The position numbers were made by a program, and so were the translations under genes. Of a stretch of DNA of 64,000 nucleotides, positions 51,300 to 61,200 are shown piece by piece. The stretch comes from DATEDA01 sp963754305 (GTDB lineage Bacteria > Pseudomonadota > Gammaproteobacteria > Burkholderiales > SG8-39), in NCBI GenBank assembly GCA_963754305.1, contig CAVWFR010000023.1:62001-126000 (forward strand), in the 5' to 3' direction. Within the stretch, counting starts at the first letter, position 1; every line of letters begins with the position of its first letter. The notes beneath the pieces were generated by a model that was not told the DNA's origin, did not search any database, and worked only from the letters and a program-made list of their open reading frames with translations.

Positions 51300-52574
51300 A
51301 TGCAGCGCGTATTGCTCTTGCTCCCCACCACCTCGTACCGCAATGAGGCCTTCCTTGCGGCGGGAAAGAAGCTGGGCATCGAGATTGTCACCGTCGCCGA
51401 CTACTGTCACCAGTTGGCCCCGGAGTGGGGACTCGATCCGATCATGGCAGTGCATTTCGACAAGCCCGGTGAAGCGCTCGAAATCGTATTGCGCTCGCTC
51501 GAGCACAAGCCCGACGCCGTGCTCGCGGTGGACGACCCGGGGCTCGAGCTCGCCGCGCTGCTCAACCAACGCCTGGGCCTTTCGGCTAATCCGCCCGAGG
51601 CGGTGCGGCGTCTGCGCGACAAGCTGGCGTTCAGGCAAATGCAAAAAGAGCGCGGATTGCCGTGCCCCGACTTTCGCCATCTGCCGAGCGACGCCGATCC
51701 GGCCCAATTGCTTTCGCAGCTGAAATGGCCGGTCGTCGTCAAGGCAAGAAGGCTTTCGGGAAGCCGCGGTGTGATCCGGGCCGACAACGCCGAGGAATAC
51801 CTGCAGGCGGTGAGCTGGGTGAAAGGCATCCAGAATAAAGCGGACCGCGACGCGGCTGAGCTCGGTCTCGTCGTCGAGGACTTCATTCCGGGTCGGGAAT
51901 ATGCGCTGGAGGGCATCCTCGATCACGCCGAACTTCACGCCCTGGCGTTGTTCGACAAGCCCGATCCCCTGGACGGACCCTATTTCGAGGAGACCATTTA
52001 CGTCACGCCTTCCCGCCTACCCAACCAGACCCAGGAGGAAATTCGTCACGCGGTGCAGCGCGCATGCAGGCTGGCCGGGCTAGTCACCGGGCCGGTGCAT
52101 GCCGAAATGCGGGTCAACGCCGAAGGCGTGTGGCTACTGGAAGTGGCGGCCCGCTCGATCGGGGGCCTGTGCGGCATGGCGCTCAACCACGCACTGGGCA
52201 TGACGCTTGAGGAGCTGATCCTGCGCCACGCGCTGAGTCAACCCGTGGCGTTGAGCGCGTCCTGTGAAGGCGCCGGCGTGATGATGATTCCCATCCCCCG
52301 GCGCGGCGTCTACCGAGGTGTACATAACCTGGAAACCGCATTGAACGTGCCCGGCATCACCGGGGTCAGGATCACGGCGCAGCCCGGTCAAATCATCGCC
52401 CCGCCCCCAGAAGGAGCAAGTTACCTCGGATTCATCTTTTCGCTATGCGCGACCCCGGCCGAAGCGGAGATGGCGCTGAGGCTGGCGCACGCGAAGCTGC
52501 TCTTCGACCTTCAACCGGAATACAAGGTGCAAGAGTCGGCTGCGGAACATGTTTCCAGCGGTCTGGGGTCTTGA
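51300..52574 (+). CDS. ATP-grasp ligase
   Basis: 424 residues. MQRVLLLLPTTSYRNEAFLA opens a pre-ATP-grasp domain; RLRDKLAFRQMQKERGLPCP begins the ATP-grasp. PVVVKARRLSGSRGVIRAD binds the nucleotide phosphates, VVEDFIPGREYALEGI follows, and HAEMRVNAEGVWLLEVAARS holds the Mg2+ acids. Such enzymes join a carboxylate to an amine or thiol through an acyl phosphate. The C-terminal RRGVYRGVHNLETALNVPGI matches the ATP-grasp extension of biotin-carboxylase/L-amino-acid ligase relatives. Pairing with the CCAEP radical SAM gene suggests a shared product. Confidence 0.85.
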   Translation: MQRVLLLLPTTSYRNEAFLAAGKKLGIEIVTVADYCHQLAPEWGLDPIMAVHFDKPGEALEIVLRSLEHKPDAVLAVDDPGLELAALLNQRLGLSANPPEAVRRLRDKLAFRQMQKERGLPCPDFRHLPSDADPAQLLSQLKWPVVVKARRLSGSRGVIRADNAEEYLQAVSWVKGIQNKADRDAAELGLVVEDFIPGREYALEGILDHAELHALALFDKPDPLDGPYFEETIYVTPSRLPNQTQEEIRHAVQRACRLAGLVTGPVHAEMRVNAEGVWLLEVAARSIGGLCGMALNHALGMTLEELILRHALSQPVALSASCEGAGVMMIPIPRRGVYRGVHNLETALNVPGITGVRITAQPGQIIAPPPEGASYLGFIFSLCATPAEAEMALRLAHAKLLFDLQPEYKVQESAAEHVSSGLGS

Positions 52575-52588
52575 CCGCCCGGCCTCGA

Positions 52589-52864
52589 CTATTTGCTGGA
52601 TGGAGGCACGTAACCCGCCGCCACCTCGGCGCCGCTGCCAAAGAAATGTTTGTCCATCTGCTCCGCCAGGTATTTGCGCGCCTTGGCATCGGCCAGATTG
52701 AGGCGGTTCTCGTTCACCAGCATCTTTTGGTGCTCCAGCCATTGCTTCCAGGCTTCCCTGGATACGTTATCGAATATCCGCTTTCCAAGCTCTCCGGGAT
52801 AGGGAGGAACATCCAAGCCTTCGGCTTCCCGGCCCAGTTTGATGCACTTCACCATCCTCGCCAT
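52589..52864 (-). CDS. yggX: Oxidative damage protection / iron-trafficking protein YggX
   Basis: 91 residues, MARMVKCIKLGREAEGLDVP, PYPGELGKRIFDNVSREAWK, QWLEHQKMLVNENRLNLADA, then RKYLAEQMDKHFFG. This is the full YggX/Fe(II)-trafficking family, with the single N-terminal cysteine (Cys7) needed for protection of iron-sulfur clusters. The ATG at 52864 fits the family start; eight upstream codons are discarded. It converges with the ATP-grasp gene (14-base gap). Confidence 0.95.
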   Translation of the reverse strand: MARMVKCIKLGREAEGLDVPPYPGELGKRIFDNVSREAWKQWLEHQKMLVNENRLNLADAKARKYLAEQMDKHFFGSGAEVAAGYVPPSSK

Positions 52865-52969
52865 TTTCGCGCTCCAAAGAATCTTCAATTGTCACGATTT
52901 TGTTCTCGGATAGGAAGTCCCTGCCCACGCGTCACTAGGCGACGCGACCTCTGTCAATCCGCTTCCACA

Positions 52970-52982
52970 GTTGATAATCAAC
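52970..52982. promoter_or_regulatory. 13 bp palindrome in the yggX/DUF2236 divergent region
   Basis: GTTGATAATCAAC is a perfect palindrome with one central base, 106 bases upstream of yggX and 160 upstream of the DUF2236 gene. The arms resemble an FNR half-site (TTGAT) but the spacing is wrong for FNR, so the binder is unknown. Confidence 0.25.
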
Positions 52983-53142
52983 GCGCTGCTGCGGATTCAC
53001 AGTCTGGTCAGCACAAGGCGATAGGGCAGATCAGTTCAGGGTGATCTTCAACACACGGCGTCTTTCCGTAGTTCCACATTGGGTCCGAGAGCAGACTGTC
53101 GACGTCTACCCGCATGACTCACCCTTGGACTAGACTGGCCTC

Positions 53143-54033
53143 ATGCACGGATGGCAGGAGCCCGCGGGCGGCGAGAGCAACGCGCTGGGCTTCTTTGCGC
53201 CCCAGGGCGCGTTCTGGCGGGTCAATCGCGAGAACGTCCTCATGCTCGGCGCCGGATGCACTCTGCTCTTGCAGCTCGCCCACCCGCTGGTCGCTGCGGG
53301 AGTCGCCGAGCACAGCACGTTCCGGAAGCACCCGCTGCGCCGTCTTTACGCGACGCTGCGCCGAACGCAGCAGTTCCTGTACGGCGACCGAGCCACCGCG
53401 CTCGCGGCCGCCCGTGGGCTCCGCGCCGTCCATGCGCGGGTGCGAGGCACGCTCAAACAGCCGATGTCCGTTTTCCCTGCGGGCACGTCCTACCGCGCCG
53501 ACGACCCCCCGCTGCTCCTCTGGGTGTTCGCCACCCTGGTGGCGGCATCGCTTTCGACCTATGAGCAGTTTCGCGCGCCGCTCGACCGCGACGAGCGCTC
53601 GGAGTACTACGCGCAGTCCAAGGTCCTCGCTCGACTGTTCGGGATCGACGAGGAGGTGCTCCCGCGGGACTACCCGGCGTTTTCCGGATACTTCGAGGAC
53701 ATGCTCCAGGGGCCCACGCTCACGGTCACCGAGACCTCGGCTTGCCTCGCGCAAGCCGTGCTTCGGCCGCCGATTCGGCTAGTACCGGGGTTCTTACTCG
53801 AGTGGCATCGTCTGATCACGACTGCGCTCCTCCCTCCCGTGCTTCGCGAGCGCTACCGCCTCTCTTGGGACGAGGAGCAAGACAGACGATGGCAAGCCTT
53901 CCGGGGCCGGGTGAGCCGGGCCCTACCGGTGCTGCCGGAGTTCATCCGCGCCGCTCCTGGCGCCCTGTGGGCGGAGCACAGGTGGAAGAGGGCCCAGCGT
54001 AGGCTCGGCGCGTCGAGCGCCGCTGCGAACTGA
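53143..54033 (+). CDS. DUF2236 (MpaB-like) oxygenase family protein
   Basis: 296 residues. The sequence ALGFFAPQGAFWRVNRENVL, LLQLAHPLVAAGVAEHSTFR, KHPLRRLYATL is the start of the DUF2236 family, with conserved histidines (LAHPLVA, EHS). Relatives include the latex-clearing-type and fungal MpaB haem oxygenases, so haem binding is likely but not shown. No signal peptide. No operon partner close by; a 228-base gap follows. Confidence 0.82.
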   Translation: MHGWQEPAGGESNALGFFAPQGAFWRVNRENVLMLGAGCTLLLQLAHPLVAAGVAEHSTFRKHPLRRLYATLRRTQQFLYGDRATALAAARGLRAVHARVRGTLKQPMSVFPAGTSYRADDPPLLLWVFATLVAASLSTYEQFRAPLDRDERSEYYAQSKVLARLFGIDEEVLPRDYPAFSGYFEDMLQGPTLTVTETSACLAQAVLRPPIRLVPGFLLEWHRLITTALLPPVLRERYRLSWDEEQDRRWQAFRGRVSRALPVLPEFIRAAPGALWAEHRWKRAQRRLGASSAAAN

Positions 54034-54261
54034 CCCCCATGGCCAGTCGCGGGGGTGGGACGGCGCATAAGGAAAACAAACACCCTTGTTCCCCGAGTAG
54101 GACTCCATCGGGAGACGAGCGAGTCTTGAGCGAGTCGTCAATTACGCGAGTGCCCGGCCAAGACTGGGGAGTGTCCGGGGATTGTTCGGGCGATGCATCG
54201 GCCCAAGGGCGCTCTAGCTCGAGGCCGTTTGGATTCCCGTGCACGGCACGTACGGACACCG

Positions 54262-55188
54262 TTAGTCCGGCTGCGGGGCGCGCACCCGGCCGACATAAGT
54301 CGGCACGATCTCCTCGACGGCTTTCGGCTCGATGTCGAGCTCCCGGAACCCCGGCAGGGTCCCGCTCGGCACGTTGTCCGCCTTGAGAAGGTCAACCTGG
54401 CTGGTGGTGAGCGGTGGGCTTGGCAGGCGCTCGAGCAACTGCGCCAGAGCCTCGGCCACGGCGAAGGGCACCGGGACGACCAACGGCGGTCTGCCGATAA
54501 GACGCTGCGCGAACGTGACCAGCTCGCGCATCGTGTACACCCCGGGGCCGGCGAGCTCGTAGGTGCGGCCAGCAGTCCCGCGGTCAGCGAGCATGCGGAC
54601 GATGGCCTCTGCCACGTCCTCCACATAAACGGGTTGCAGGCGGGTTCGGCCGCCGCCGATCAGCGGCACTACGGGGAGCATCCGGGCGATGTCGGCGAGC
54701 GTGCCGAACAGGGCGTCGCCTGGACCGAACATCGCGCCCGGGCGAACGATGGTCGCGCCTGGAAACGCCTGCTGGACGACCAGTTCGCCGCGTCCGCGCG
54801 CGCGGATGTAAGGAGACGCCGACTCGGGATTGGCGCCGATCCCTGAGACGAGCACCAGGCGAGCGGCGCCGGCAGCCGCCGCCTCCCGAGCGACCATCCC
54901 GGCGCCGCGCTCGTGGACGGACTCGAAAGTCACGTCGCCCTTCTCGAGATAGGCGGACACCGCATTGACGACGGCGTCGGCCCCCGCGACGGCGGCAGCG
55001 ACCGAAGCCTGGTCGCGCACGTCGGCGCCGCAGACCGCGACTTGATCCAACCCAGCCGCGCGCAAGGCGCTCCGCGCACGGTCGGAACGCCGGACCGCGA
55101 CCTGCACAGTCGCCCCCTCGGCGGCGAGGCGCCGCACAAGCCGCCCGCCGAGGAACCCCGTGCCGCCGAACACGCTGACCGTGGTCAT
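54262..55188 (-). CDS. NAD(P)-binding NDUFA9-like atypical SDR
   Basis: 308 residues from the ATG at 55188, with GGAGGG 6 bases upstream. VSVFGGTGFLGGRLVRRLAA is the atypical SDR nucleotide loop (GGTGFLG). VSGIGANPESASPYIRARGR replaces the usual YxxxK region with a Y..RxR variant, and TIVRPGAMFGPGDALF follows. The C-terminus (QVDLLKADNVPSG) resembles proteins annotated as complex I NDUFA9 subunit family in bacteria. They are likely stabilising or redox-sensing, not true complex I parts. An 18 bp palindrome sits upstream of the start. Confidence 0.82.
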   Translation of the reverse strand: MTTVSVFGGTGFLGGRLVRRLAAEGATVQVAVRRSDRARSALRAAGLDQVAVCGADVRDQASVAAAVAGADAVVNAVSAYLEKGDVTFESVHERGAGMVAREAAAAGAARLVLVSGIGANPESASPYIRARGRGELVVQQAFPGATIVRPGAMFGPGDALFGTLADIARMLPVVPLIGGGRTRLQPVYVEDVAEAIVRMLADRGTAGRTYELAGPGVYTMRELVTFAQRLIGRPPLVVPVPFAVAEALAQLLERLPSPPLTTSQVDLLKADNVPSGTLPGFRELDIEPKAVEEIVPTYVGRVRAPQPD

Positions 55189-55211
55189 AGCATTCCCTCC
55201 GGCATGCTGGA

Positions 55212-55229
55212 CAAGATCGAACGATCTTG
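55212..55229. promoter_or_regulatory. 18 bp perfect palindrome upstream of the NDUFA9-like gene
   Basis: CAAGATCGAACGATCTTG has perfect 8-base arms around AA. It lies 24-41 bases before the minus-strand start at 55188, overlapping the likely promoter, as expected for a TetR- or MarR-type operator. No such regulator gene is visible nearby. Confidence 0.4.
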
Positions 55230-55454
55230 CTCCCACCGACCGAAGTTTGAATCACCCCCAGCGAGTGACAAGCCGATGGTGATCGAGTCGCTAAGGGGCT
55301 AAGGCCGAGACATCGCGCCGCAGATCGGGTGGACTGCCGACAAGGTGCACATCACGTTGGGAACGTCCCCGTACGCTGGTCCCCCGAGGTCGCTGATCGA
55401 CCCTAAGGCGACGATCGCGCTGCCCCAAAGCTGCCGTTCCGATCCGGATTGCCC

Positions 55455-56321
55455 TCAGCGGACCTGGTTCTTGATGAAGGACGCGAGATCAGCCGCAAAG
55501 CGCTCAGGTTGCTCCCAGTGGAGCGCGTGCCCCGCGCCGTGATAAACGACAAGACGGGAGCCCGCGATAGATGACAACAAGGCGTCCTGATCGGCACGGC
55601 GAGCCAATGCGTCGCGGTCGCCCCAGAGAATTAGGGTCGGCACCGCGATTTTTTCGAGCTCCGCTGCGAAATCGTCTTCGAAGAGGCCCGCGAACGCGGC
55701 CCGCCACACGCGCGCCGGGACCTTCAGGCTTTCCCGCACGACGGTGTCGAGGAATGCGGACGGCACCGGCTGGGCAAGCGTGCTCTCTTGAAACTCGCGT
55801 ACGAAGCCGGGGTCGATAGGATCCGTCAGCCGCGAGACGGTGGATTCCCAGAATTCCACGAGCACCGGATTATTCCGGTAGGTGGCGAACGAGCCGGCCA
55901 GCACCAGAGCGCGCGTGCGCTCGGGATAGTCGATCGCGACGCGCTTCGCATTGGTGCTCCCCATGGAGTGGCCGACGATGATGGCCGGCCCAAGCTCGAG
56001 GGCGCTGGTGAACGCTGCCACGTCGGCCGCGAAATCGCGCGTGCGGTAGCCCGTCGCGGGGCGATCCGCATCGCCGTGGCCCCTTTGAGTCAGCACGAAG
56101 GCGTGGATGGACTCGGGCAGATAGGGCAGCACTGGCTCGAAGGAGTGCCACGAGTCGGTCCCGCCGTGCAGCATCAGCACGGGAACGCCCGCGGGGTCCC
56201 CTTGCTCGACATATTGGAGCTTCACTCGATTGGGAAGCTCGACCGAATTGATGCTCCGCGTCATGTCGTTCATCCGCGCACCGTGCGCAGAGGGCAAGCG
56301 GCGCGCTGACAGTGCTTTCAT
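55455..56321 (-). CDS. Alpha/beta-fold hydrolase
   Basis: 288 residues from the ATG at 56321 (CGGAGAAG upstream); an in-frame start 28 codons earlier lacks support. VPVLMLHGGTDSWHSFEPVL, FVLTQRGHGDADRPATGY, the nucleophile elbow IVGHSMGSTNA with Ser119, VPTLILWGDRDALA (acid) and YHGAGHALHWEQPE (His) give a full Ser-Asp-His triad. The GDADRPATGY pattern is frequent in haloalkane-dehalogenase-like and esterase-like members. Substrate unknown. Confidence 0.88.
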   Translation of the reverse strand: MKALSARRLPSAHGARMNDMTRSINSVELPNRVKLQYVEQGDPAGVPVLMLHGGTDSWHSFEPVLPYLPESIHAFVLTQRGHGDADRPATGYRTRDFAADVAAFTSALELGPAIIVGHSMGSTNAKRVAIDYPERTRALVLAGSFATYRNNPVLVEFWESTVSRLTDPIDPGFVREFQESTLAQPVPSAFLDTVVRESLKVPARVWRAAFAGLFEDDFAAELEKIAVPTLILWGDRDALARRADQDALLSSIAGSRLVVYHGAGHALHWEQPERFAADLASFIKNQVR

Positions 56322-56803
56322 GTCTTCTCCGTTTGGGTTTCTGGAAGGCGATAGCCTACGTGCAGCGCACTTGCCGATGACTGACAGATGATTAGATCGC
56401 CGCATGGCGCGGTCGAAAGGTCTTATGAGCGCGGTGCCGTCGGGAATCTCGCCCCAGCGAGAGAATCGCCAGCACGTACTCGCCCTGAACGGCCGTTCCT
56501 AGCCGATCAGAGCCGGTGAGTCGAAGGGCTCAAGTCGACCCTGAGCTGCCTGTCGCGCCCTAGGAACCGGACCTTCCCGAATCTTGCTGTACAGCCAGGA
56601 CCGGACGGTCGCTCCGTGCCTTCAAGGTCAGCTAGGCGTAAGGCTCTCAACCCGGAGCGGAATCTTCCCTGTCCCCGCAGCGTCCGCTCCGGCACCGATT
56701 ACAAATCAACAGCGAATTGTTTCCGGATCGAAAGATTCTCGATACACCAGCTGGGTAGAGTGCGCCGGGTCTTCACCTTTCAAACCAGCCAAGGAGGCGC
56801 GTC
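56322..56803. other. Divergent intergenic region
   Basis: 482 bases between the minus-strand hydrolase and the MetX-like gene. I see no gene, RNA or strong repeat. The end carries the ribosome site AGGAGGCG (56791-56798) of the next gene. Confidence 0.5.
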
Positions 56804-57892
56804 ATGTCAGCCATGGTCGAACCCGTCAGCGGAGGGCAAAGGATCAACCACGAGAACTACTACTCGGAATTGACCCAGGGGGCCCACGCTTACTTCGACC
56901 TGGGCGCGTTCGAGTTTGAGATGGGTGAAACTCTGCCGGGTGCCAAGCTCGCCTACAAGACCTACGGAACCTTGAATAGGGCTCGAGACAACGCGATTCT
57001 CTTCCCACACATGTACTCGGGTACCTCGGCGTCGATGGAGCCCTTCATTGGCGTTGGTCGGCCACTCGATCCGCAAAAGTACTTCATCATCCTGCCGGGG
57101 CAATTTGGCAACGGCTTCTCGTCTTCGCCGAGTAACACCCCGGCACCGTTCGACCGGGCACGATTTCCCAAAGTCACGATCGGCGACGACGTCCGCGCCC
57201 AGCACCGGTTGGTGACCGAGCAGTTCAAGCTCGACAAGCTCCAGCTGGTGCTCGGCTGGTCGATGGGCGCGGAGCAGACCTATGAGTGGGCGGTTCGCTA
57301 CCCTGAGATGGTGTTGCGCGCAGCTCCGTTCGGTGGAACCGCCAAGACAACGCCGCATAACTATCTCTCGGTCTGCCTGCACGAGGAGGCGATCAGGTCC
57401 GACCCGGCGTGGAACGAGGGCGACTATCGGGATCCGTCCGCGGTGAAGGCGGGCCTGTACCTGCACTCCCACGTCTTTTCGGTCTTGGGAGTGTGCCCGG
57501 CCTTCTACAAGAAGGAGGCGTGGCGCATCTTCGGGTCCAGCTCGTTGGACGAGTTTATGCAGAATTTCTGGGAGGCCTGGTTTCTGCCGATGGATGCGAA
57601 CAACCTCCTGTGCATGGGTTGGAAATGGCGCCACGGTGACGTCAGCCGGCTCTTCGGCGGCGATCTCAGGAAGACGCTAGCCCAGATCCAGGCGAAGACC
57701 TACGTCATGCCGTTCGCGAACGACATGTTGTTTCCGGTCGAGGACTGCGCGGCCGAGCAGGCGATGATCGCAGGCAGCAAACTACGCGTGATCAACAGCC
57801 TGTGGGCGCATTTTGCGATGCTGTGTATCGATCCGGCAGACCAACAGCAGATCGACCGGAACCTGGCGGAGCTTCTGGCGACACCGGTGTGA
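56804..57892 (+). CDS. MetX-like alpha/beta-fold acyltransferase/hydrolase
   Basis: 362 residues, ATG preceded by AGGAGG. LPGAKLAYKTYGTLNRARDN, FIILPGQFGNGFSSSPSNTP, and the elbow LVLGWSMGAEQTYEW with Ser153 match the homoserine O-acetyltransferase-like branch. The late acid is in MPFANDMLFPVEDC and the histidine in SLWAHFAML. The gene lacks methionine-pathway neighbours, and its sequence around the substrate site differs from true MetX (no RDP-type acyl pocket), so the reaction is open. The large kinase fusion gene follows after 312 bases. Confidence 0.8.
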   Translation: MSAMVEPVSGGQRINHENYYSELTQGAHAYFDLGAFEFEMGETLPGAKLAYKTYGTLNRARDNAILFPHMYSGTSASMEPFIGVGRPLDPQKYFIILPGQFGNGFSSSPSNTPAPFDRARFPKVTIGDDVRAQHRLVTEQFKLDKLQLVLGWSMGAEQTYEWAVRYPEMVLRAAPFGGTAKTTPHNYLSVCLHEEAIRSDPAWNEGDYRDPSAVKAGLYLHSHVFSVLGVCPAFYKKEAWRIFGSSSLDEFMQNFWEAWFLPMDANNLLCMGWKWRHGDVSRLFGGDLRKTLAQIQAKTYVMPFANDMLFPVEDCAAEQAMIAGSKLRVINSLWAHFAMLCIDPADQQQIDRNLAELLATPV

Positions 57893-58204
57893 GGTTCCGG
57901 TGGACGGCAATGCCGCCAACTTCGACCAGCTGCCGGAGCCGAAGTGGTGGTGCGGTTATTCGGTCGCCGTGAGCCTCACGCTCGAGATCGACGCCCATCT
58001 CTTGGCGCGGTCCGCCGAGCCCGATAGCCTTGAGCGACCGTCGCACTCCCGAACGCGACGACCTGATCGATTGCCCGTTCCGGTCTTGTGTAACCGACAC
58101 GTTTCAGCGGGTAACCAAACGGTAATCCCTCCCCCCGCGTCCGCGGCGGCGCCTAGAATGTGCGGCGAGCGTCCTCTCGCGAGGCATGAGAAGAACGACC
58201 GCCG
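57893..58204. other. Intergenic region upstream of the fusion gene
   Basis: 312 bases without a credible gene. GGTAA occurs twice near 58109-58125 (GGGTAACCAAACGGTAAT), a possible regulator or promoter element. A ribosome site for the fusion gene is not strong (GAGAAGAACGACCGCCG before ATG). Confidence 0.45.
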
Positions 58205-61200
58205 ATGAGTGCTGCAGCCGATTTCCTGAGGGCACGCGACTTCCTGCTCGCCCACCCGACCGAGTACCCGGCCGTCCGCCGCGACTTCCACTTGCCGCAA
58301 TTGAGCGAGTTCAACTGGGCGCTCGATCACTTCGACACCATGGCGGCCGGCAACGACAACGTGGGCCTGTGGATCGTCGAGGAGTCGGGCGAAGAGCACC
58401 GCCTCTCGTTTGCGACGCTCGCTGCACGGTCGAACCAGGTCGCGAACTGGCTGCGCGCGCAGGGCGTGCAGCGCCACGATCGCGTGCTGCTGATGCTCGG
58501 CAATGAGGTCGCGCTGTGGGAGACCATGCTCGCAGCGATCAAGCTCGGCGCAGTCGTAGTCCCCGCCACCAGCCTCCTCACGCGCGACGATCTGTGCGAT
58601 CGGCTCACGCGGGGCGCGGTGAGGCACGTCGTCGCGGGATCAGCCAACACCGCGAAGTTCGAAGACCTCGAAGGCGAGTACACGCGCATCGCGGTCGGCG
58701 CACCCCGCACCGGATGGCGCGACTTTGCCGCATCGAGCGCCTCGCCGTGCACTTTCACGCCAAACGGCTCTACCCGTGCGACCGATCCGGTACTTCTGTA
58801 CTTCACCTCGGGAACCACGTCGAAACCCAAGCTCGTTGTGCACACGCACCAGAGCTATCCGGTCGGCCACCTCTCGACCATGTACTGGATCGGGCTGCGT
58901 CCGGGCGACGTCCATCTCAACATCTCTTCCCCCGGCTGGGCCAAGCACGCATGGAGCTGTTTCTTCGCTCCGTGGAACGCGGGCGCCTGCGTCTTCATTT
59001 ACAACTACGCACGCTTCAACGGGAAGGCAATGCTCTCGGTGCTCGAGCGTTGTCGCGTCACAACGCTCTGCGCCCCGCCGACCGTATGGCGCATGCTCAT
59101 CCAGGAGGACATCGCGGCCTTCCGCGGGCGCCTCGCCATTCGCGAGCTGATCGGTGCGGGCGAGCCGCTCAACCCCGAGATCATCGACCGCGTCCAGGCA
59201 GCATGGGGCATCACCATCCGCGACGGCTTCGGGCAGACCGAGACGACCGCCGTGATCGGCAACTCACCCGGCCAGCCGGTGAAGCCGGGCTCGATGGGCC
59301 GTCCGCTGCCGGGCTACGATGTGGTCCTGCTCGACGTCGACGGCAACCCCGCGGACGACGGTGAGATGGCCATCCGGCTCGATCCACGTCCGGTCGGATT
59401 GATGGAGGGCTATCTGGGCGACGCGGGGAAGAACGCCGACGCGATGCGCGATGGGTTCTATCGCACCGGCGACGTCGGGCAGCGCGACGCGGACGGCTAC
59501 ATCACCTACGTCGGCCGGGCCGACGACGTGTTCAAGGCTTCCGACTACCGGATCTCGCCGTTCGAACTCGAGTCGGTCGCGATCGAGCATCCGGCGATCG
59601 GCGAGGCGGCGGTCGTCCCGAGTCCGGATCCGCTGCGCCTCGCCGTGCCGAAGTGCTTCGTTAGCCTGCGACAGGGGTACACCGCTTCGCCGGAGCTCGC
59701 CGCGGACGTCTTCGCGTTCCTGCGCAAGCGTCTCGCGCCGTACAAGCGCATCCGCCGCCTTGAGTTCGCGGAGCTGCCGAAGACTTTGTCAGGAAAGATC
59801 CGGCGCGCGGAGCTGCGTCAGCTCGAAGCCAAGCGACGTGCCGCGAACGAGAAAGGGGTTTTCGAGTTCGTCGAGGACGAGACAGCGAGCGAGGAACGCT
59901 ACCGCGCCATCTTCAACGTGTCCCTCGACGCAATCAGCCTGTGGGATACAGACCTCTACATGATCGATGCGAACCCGGCGTACTTCCAGATGTACGGCTA
60001 TTCGCGCGAGGAGGTGATCGGCCAGCGCTTCCCGTCCGACCAGCCACCTGACTACGTCGTTGCGCAACAGGCGCTCATCCGCCGGACCCTCGCCGGCGAA
60101 TCGTGCCAGCTCGAGATGGCTGCAATCCGCAAGAACGGCGAGCGCTTCCAGATCGAGTCGCAGACCATCCCGGTTCGCTACCGGGGCGCGACACACGCGA
60201 TCACCGTCGCGCGCGACATTACCAAGCGCAAGGCGGCCGAGGCGGAGCGCATGCACCTCGAAATGCAGCTGCGACAGGCGCAGAAGATGGAGGCGATAGG
60301 GCACCTGGCCGCCGGGATCGCGCACGACTTCAACAACATCCTCACGGGCATGCTCGGATACATTGGTCTCGCGACCGAGCGCCAGGAAGCGATTGGCGAC
60401 GCGAAGCTCGGAGGCTATCTCGAGCAGGTGCAAGCGTCGGGTCGCCGCGCGCGAGACCTCATCCAGCAGCTACTCACCTTCAGTCGCGGGCGGCGCGGAG
60501 AACGACGCGCCATCTCACTCTCCGCGCTCGTGGCGGAAGCGCACGGGCTCGTTCGCTCGACGATGCCCGCGACGCTGGAGCTTCAGGTGACGCTCGGCGA
60601 GGTCGCCCCCGTGGTTGCCGACCGCGTCCAGCTCGAGCAGGTGCTTCTCAATCTCTGCATCAATGCTCGGGACGCGTTGGAGGGCACCGGGACCGTCGGC
60701 GTCATCGTCCGGCAGACCCGATCCGCGGACCTGGTGTGCTCGAGCTGCCGTGGGCGCGTCGCCGGTGACTTCGTCGAGTTGATCGTAAGCGACGACGGGC
60801 CCGGCATCCCTCCTGCCGTGATGGGGCAGATCTTCGAGCCGTTCTTCTCGACGAAGGACGTGGGCAAGGGCAGCGGAATGGGGTTGGCAGTCGTGCACGG
60901 GATCGTGCACGAGCACGGCGGGCACGTCGTAGTGGAGGCGCCGCACGAGCGGGGTACGACTTTCCGGATACTCTTGCCTCCCGGTGCGGAGGACCGCAGA
61001 GACGAAGCGCGAGCGGAGGCGAGCGGCCCGGCGCCTCGCGCTGCGCGACCCGCGCTGCGCGGACGCGTCCTAGTCGTCGAGGATGAGCAGTCCGTCGCTG
61101 AGTTCATGCGCGAGTTGCTGCGAACGTGGGGCCTTGAGGTGGACCTGGCTCCCAGCCCTGAAGAGGCGCTCTCGATGCTCGGCAGCGACCCCGGAGCGTA

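Noticed and set aside
52970..52982. FNR site upstream of yggX
   Set aside because: TTGAT and ATCAA arms are present but separated by 1 base instead of 4.
55201..55454. Possible regulator or transposase remnant (MVIESLRG, then a stop, then GRDIAPQIGWTADKVHIT)
   Set aside because: Vaguely like a helix-turn-helix end, but too short and interrupted to support a call.
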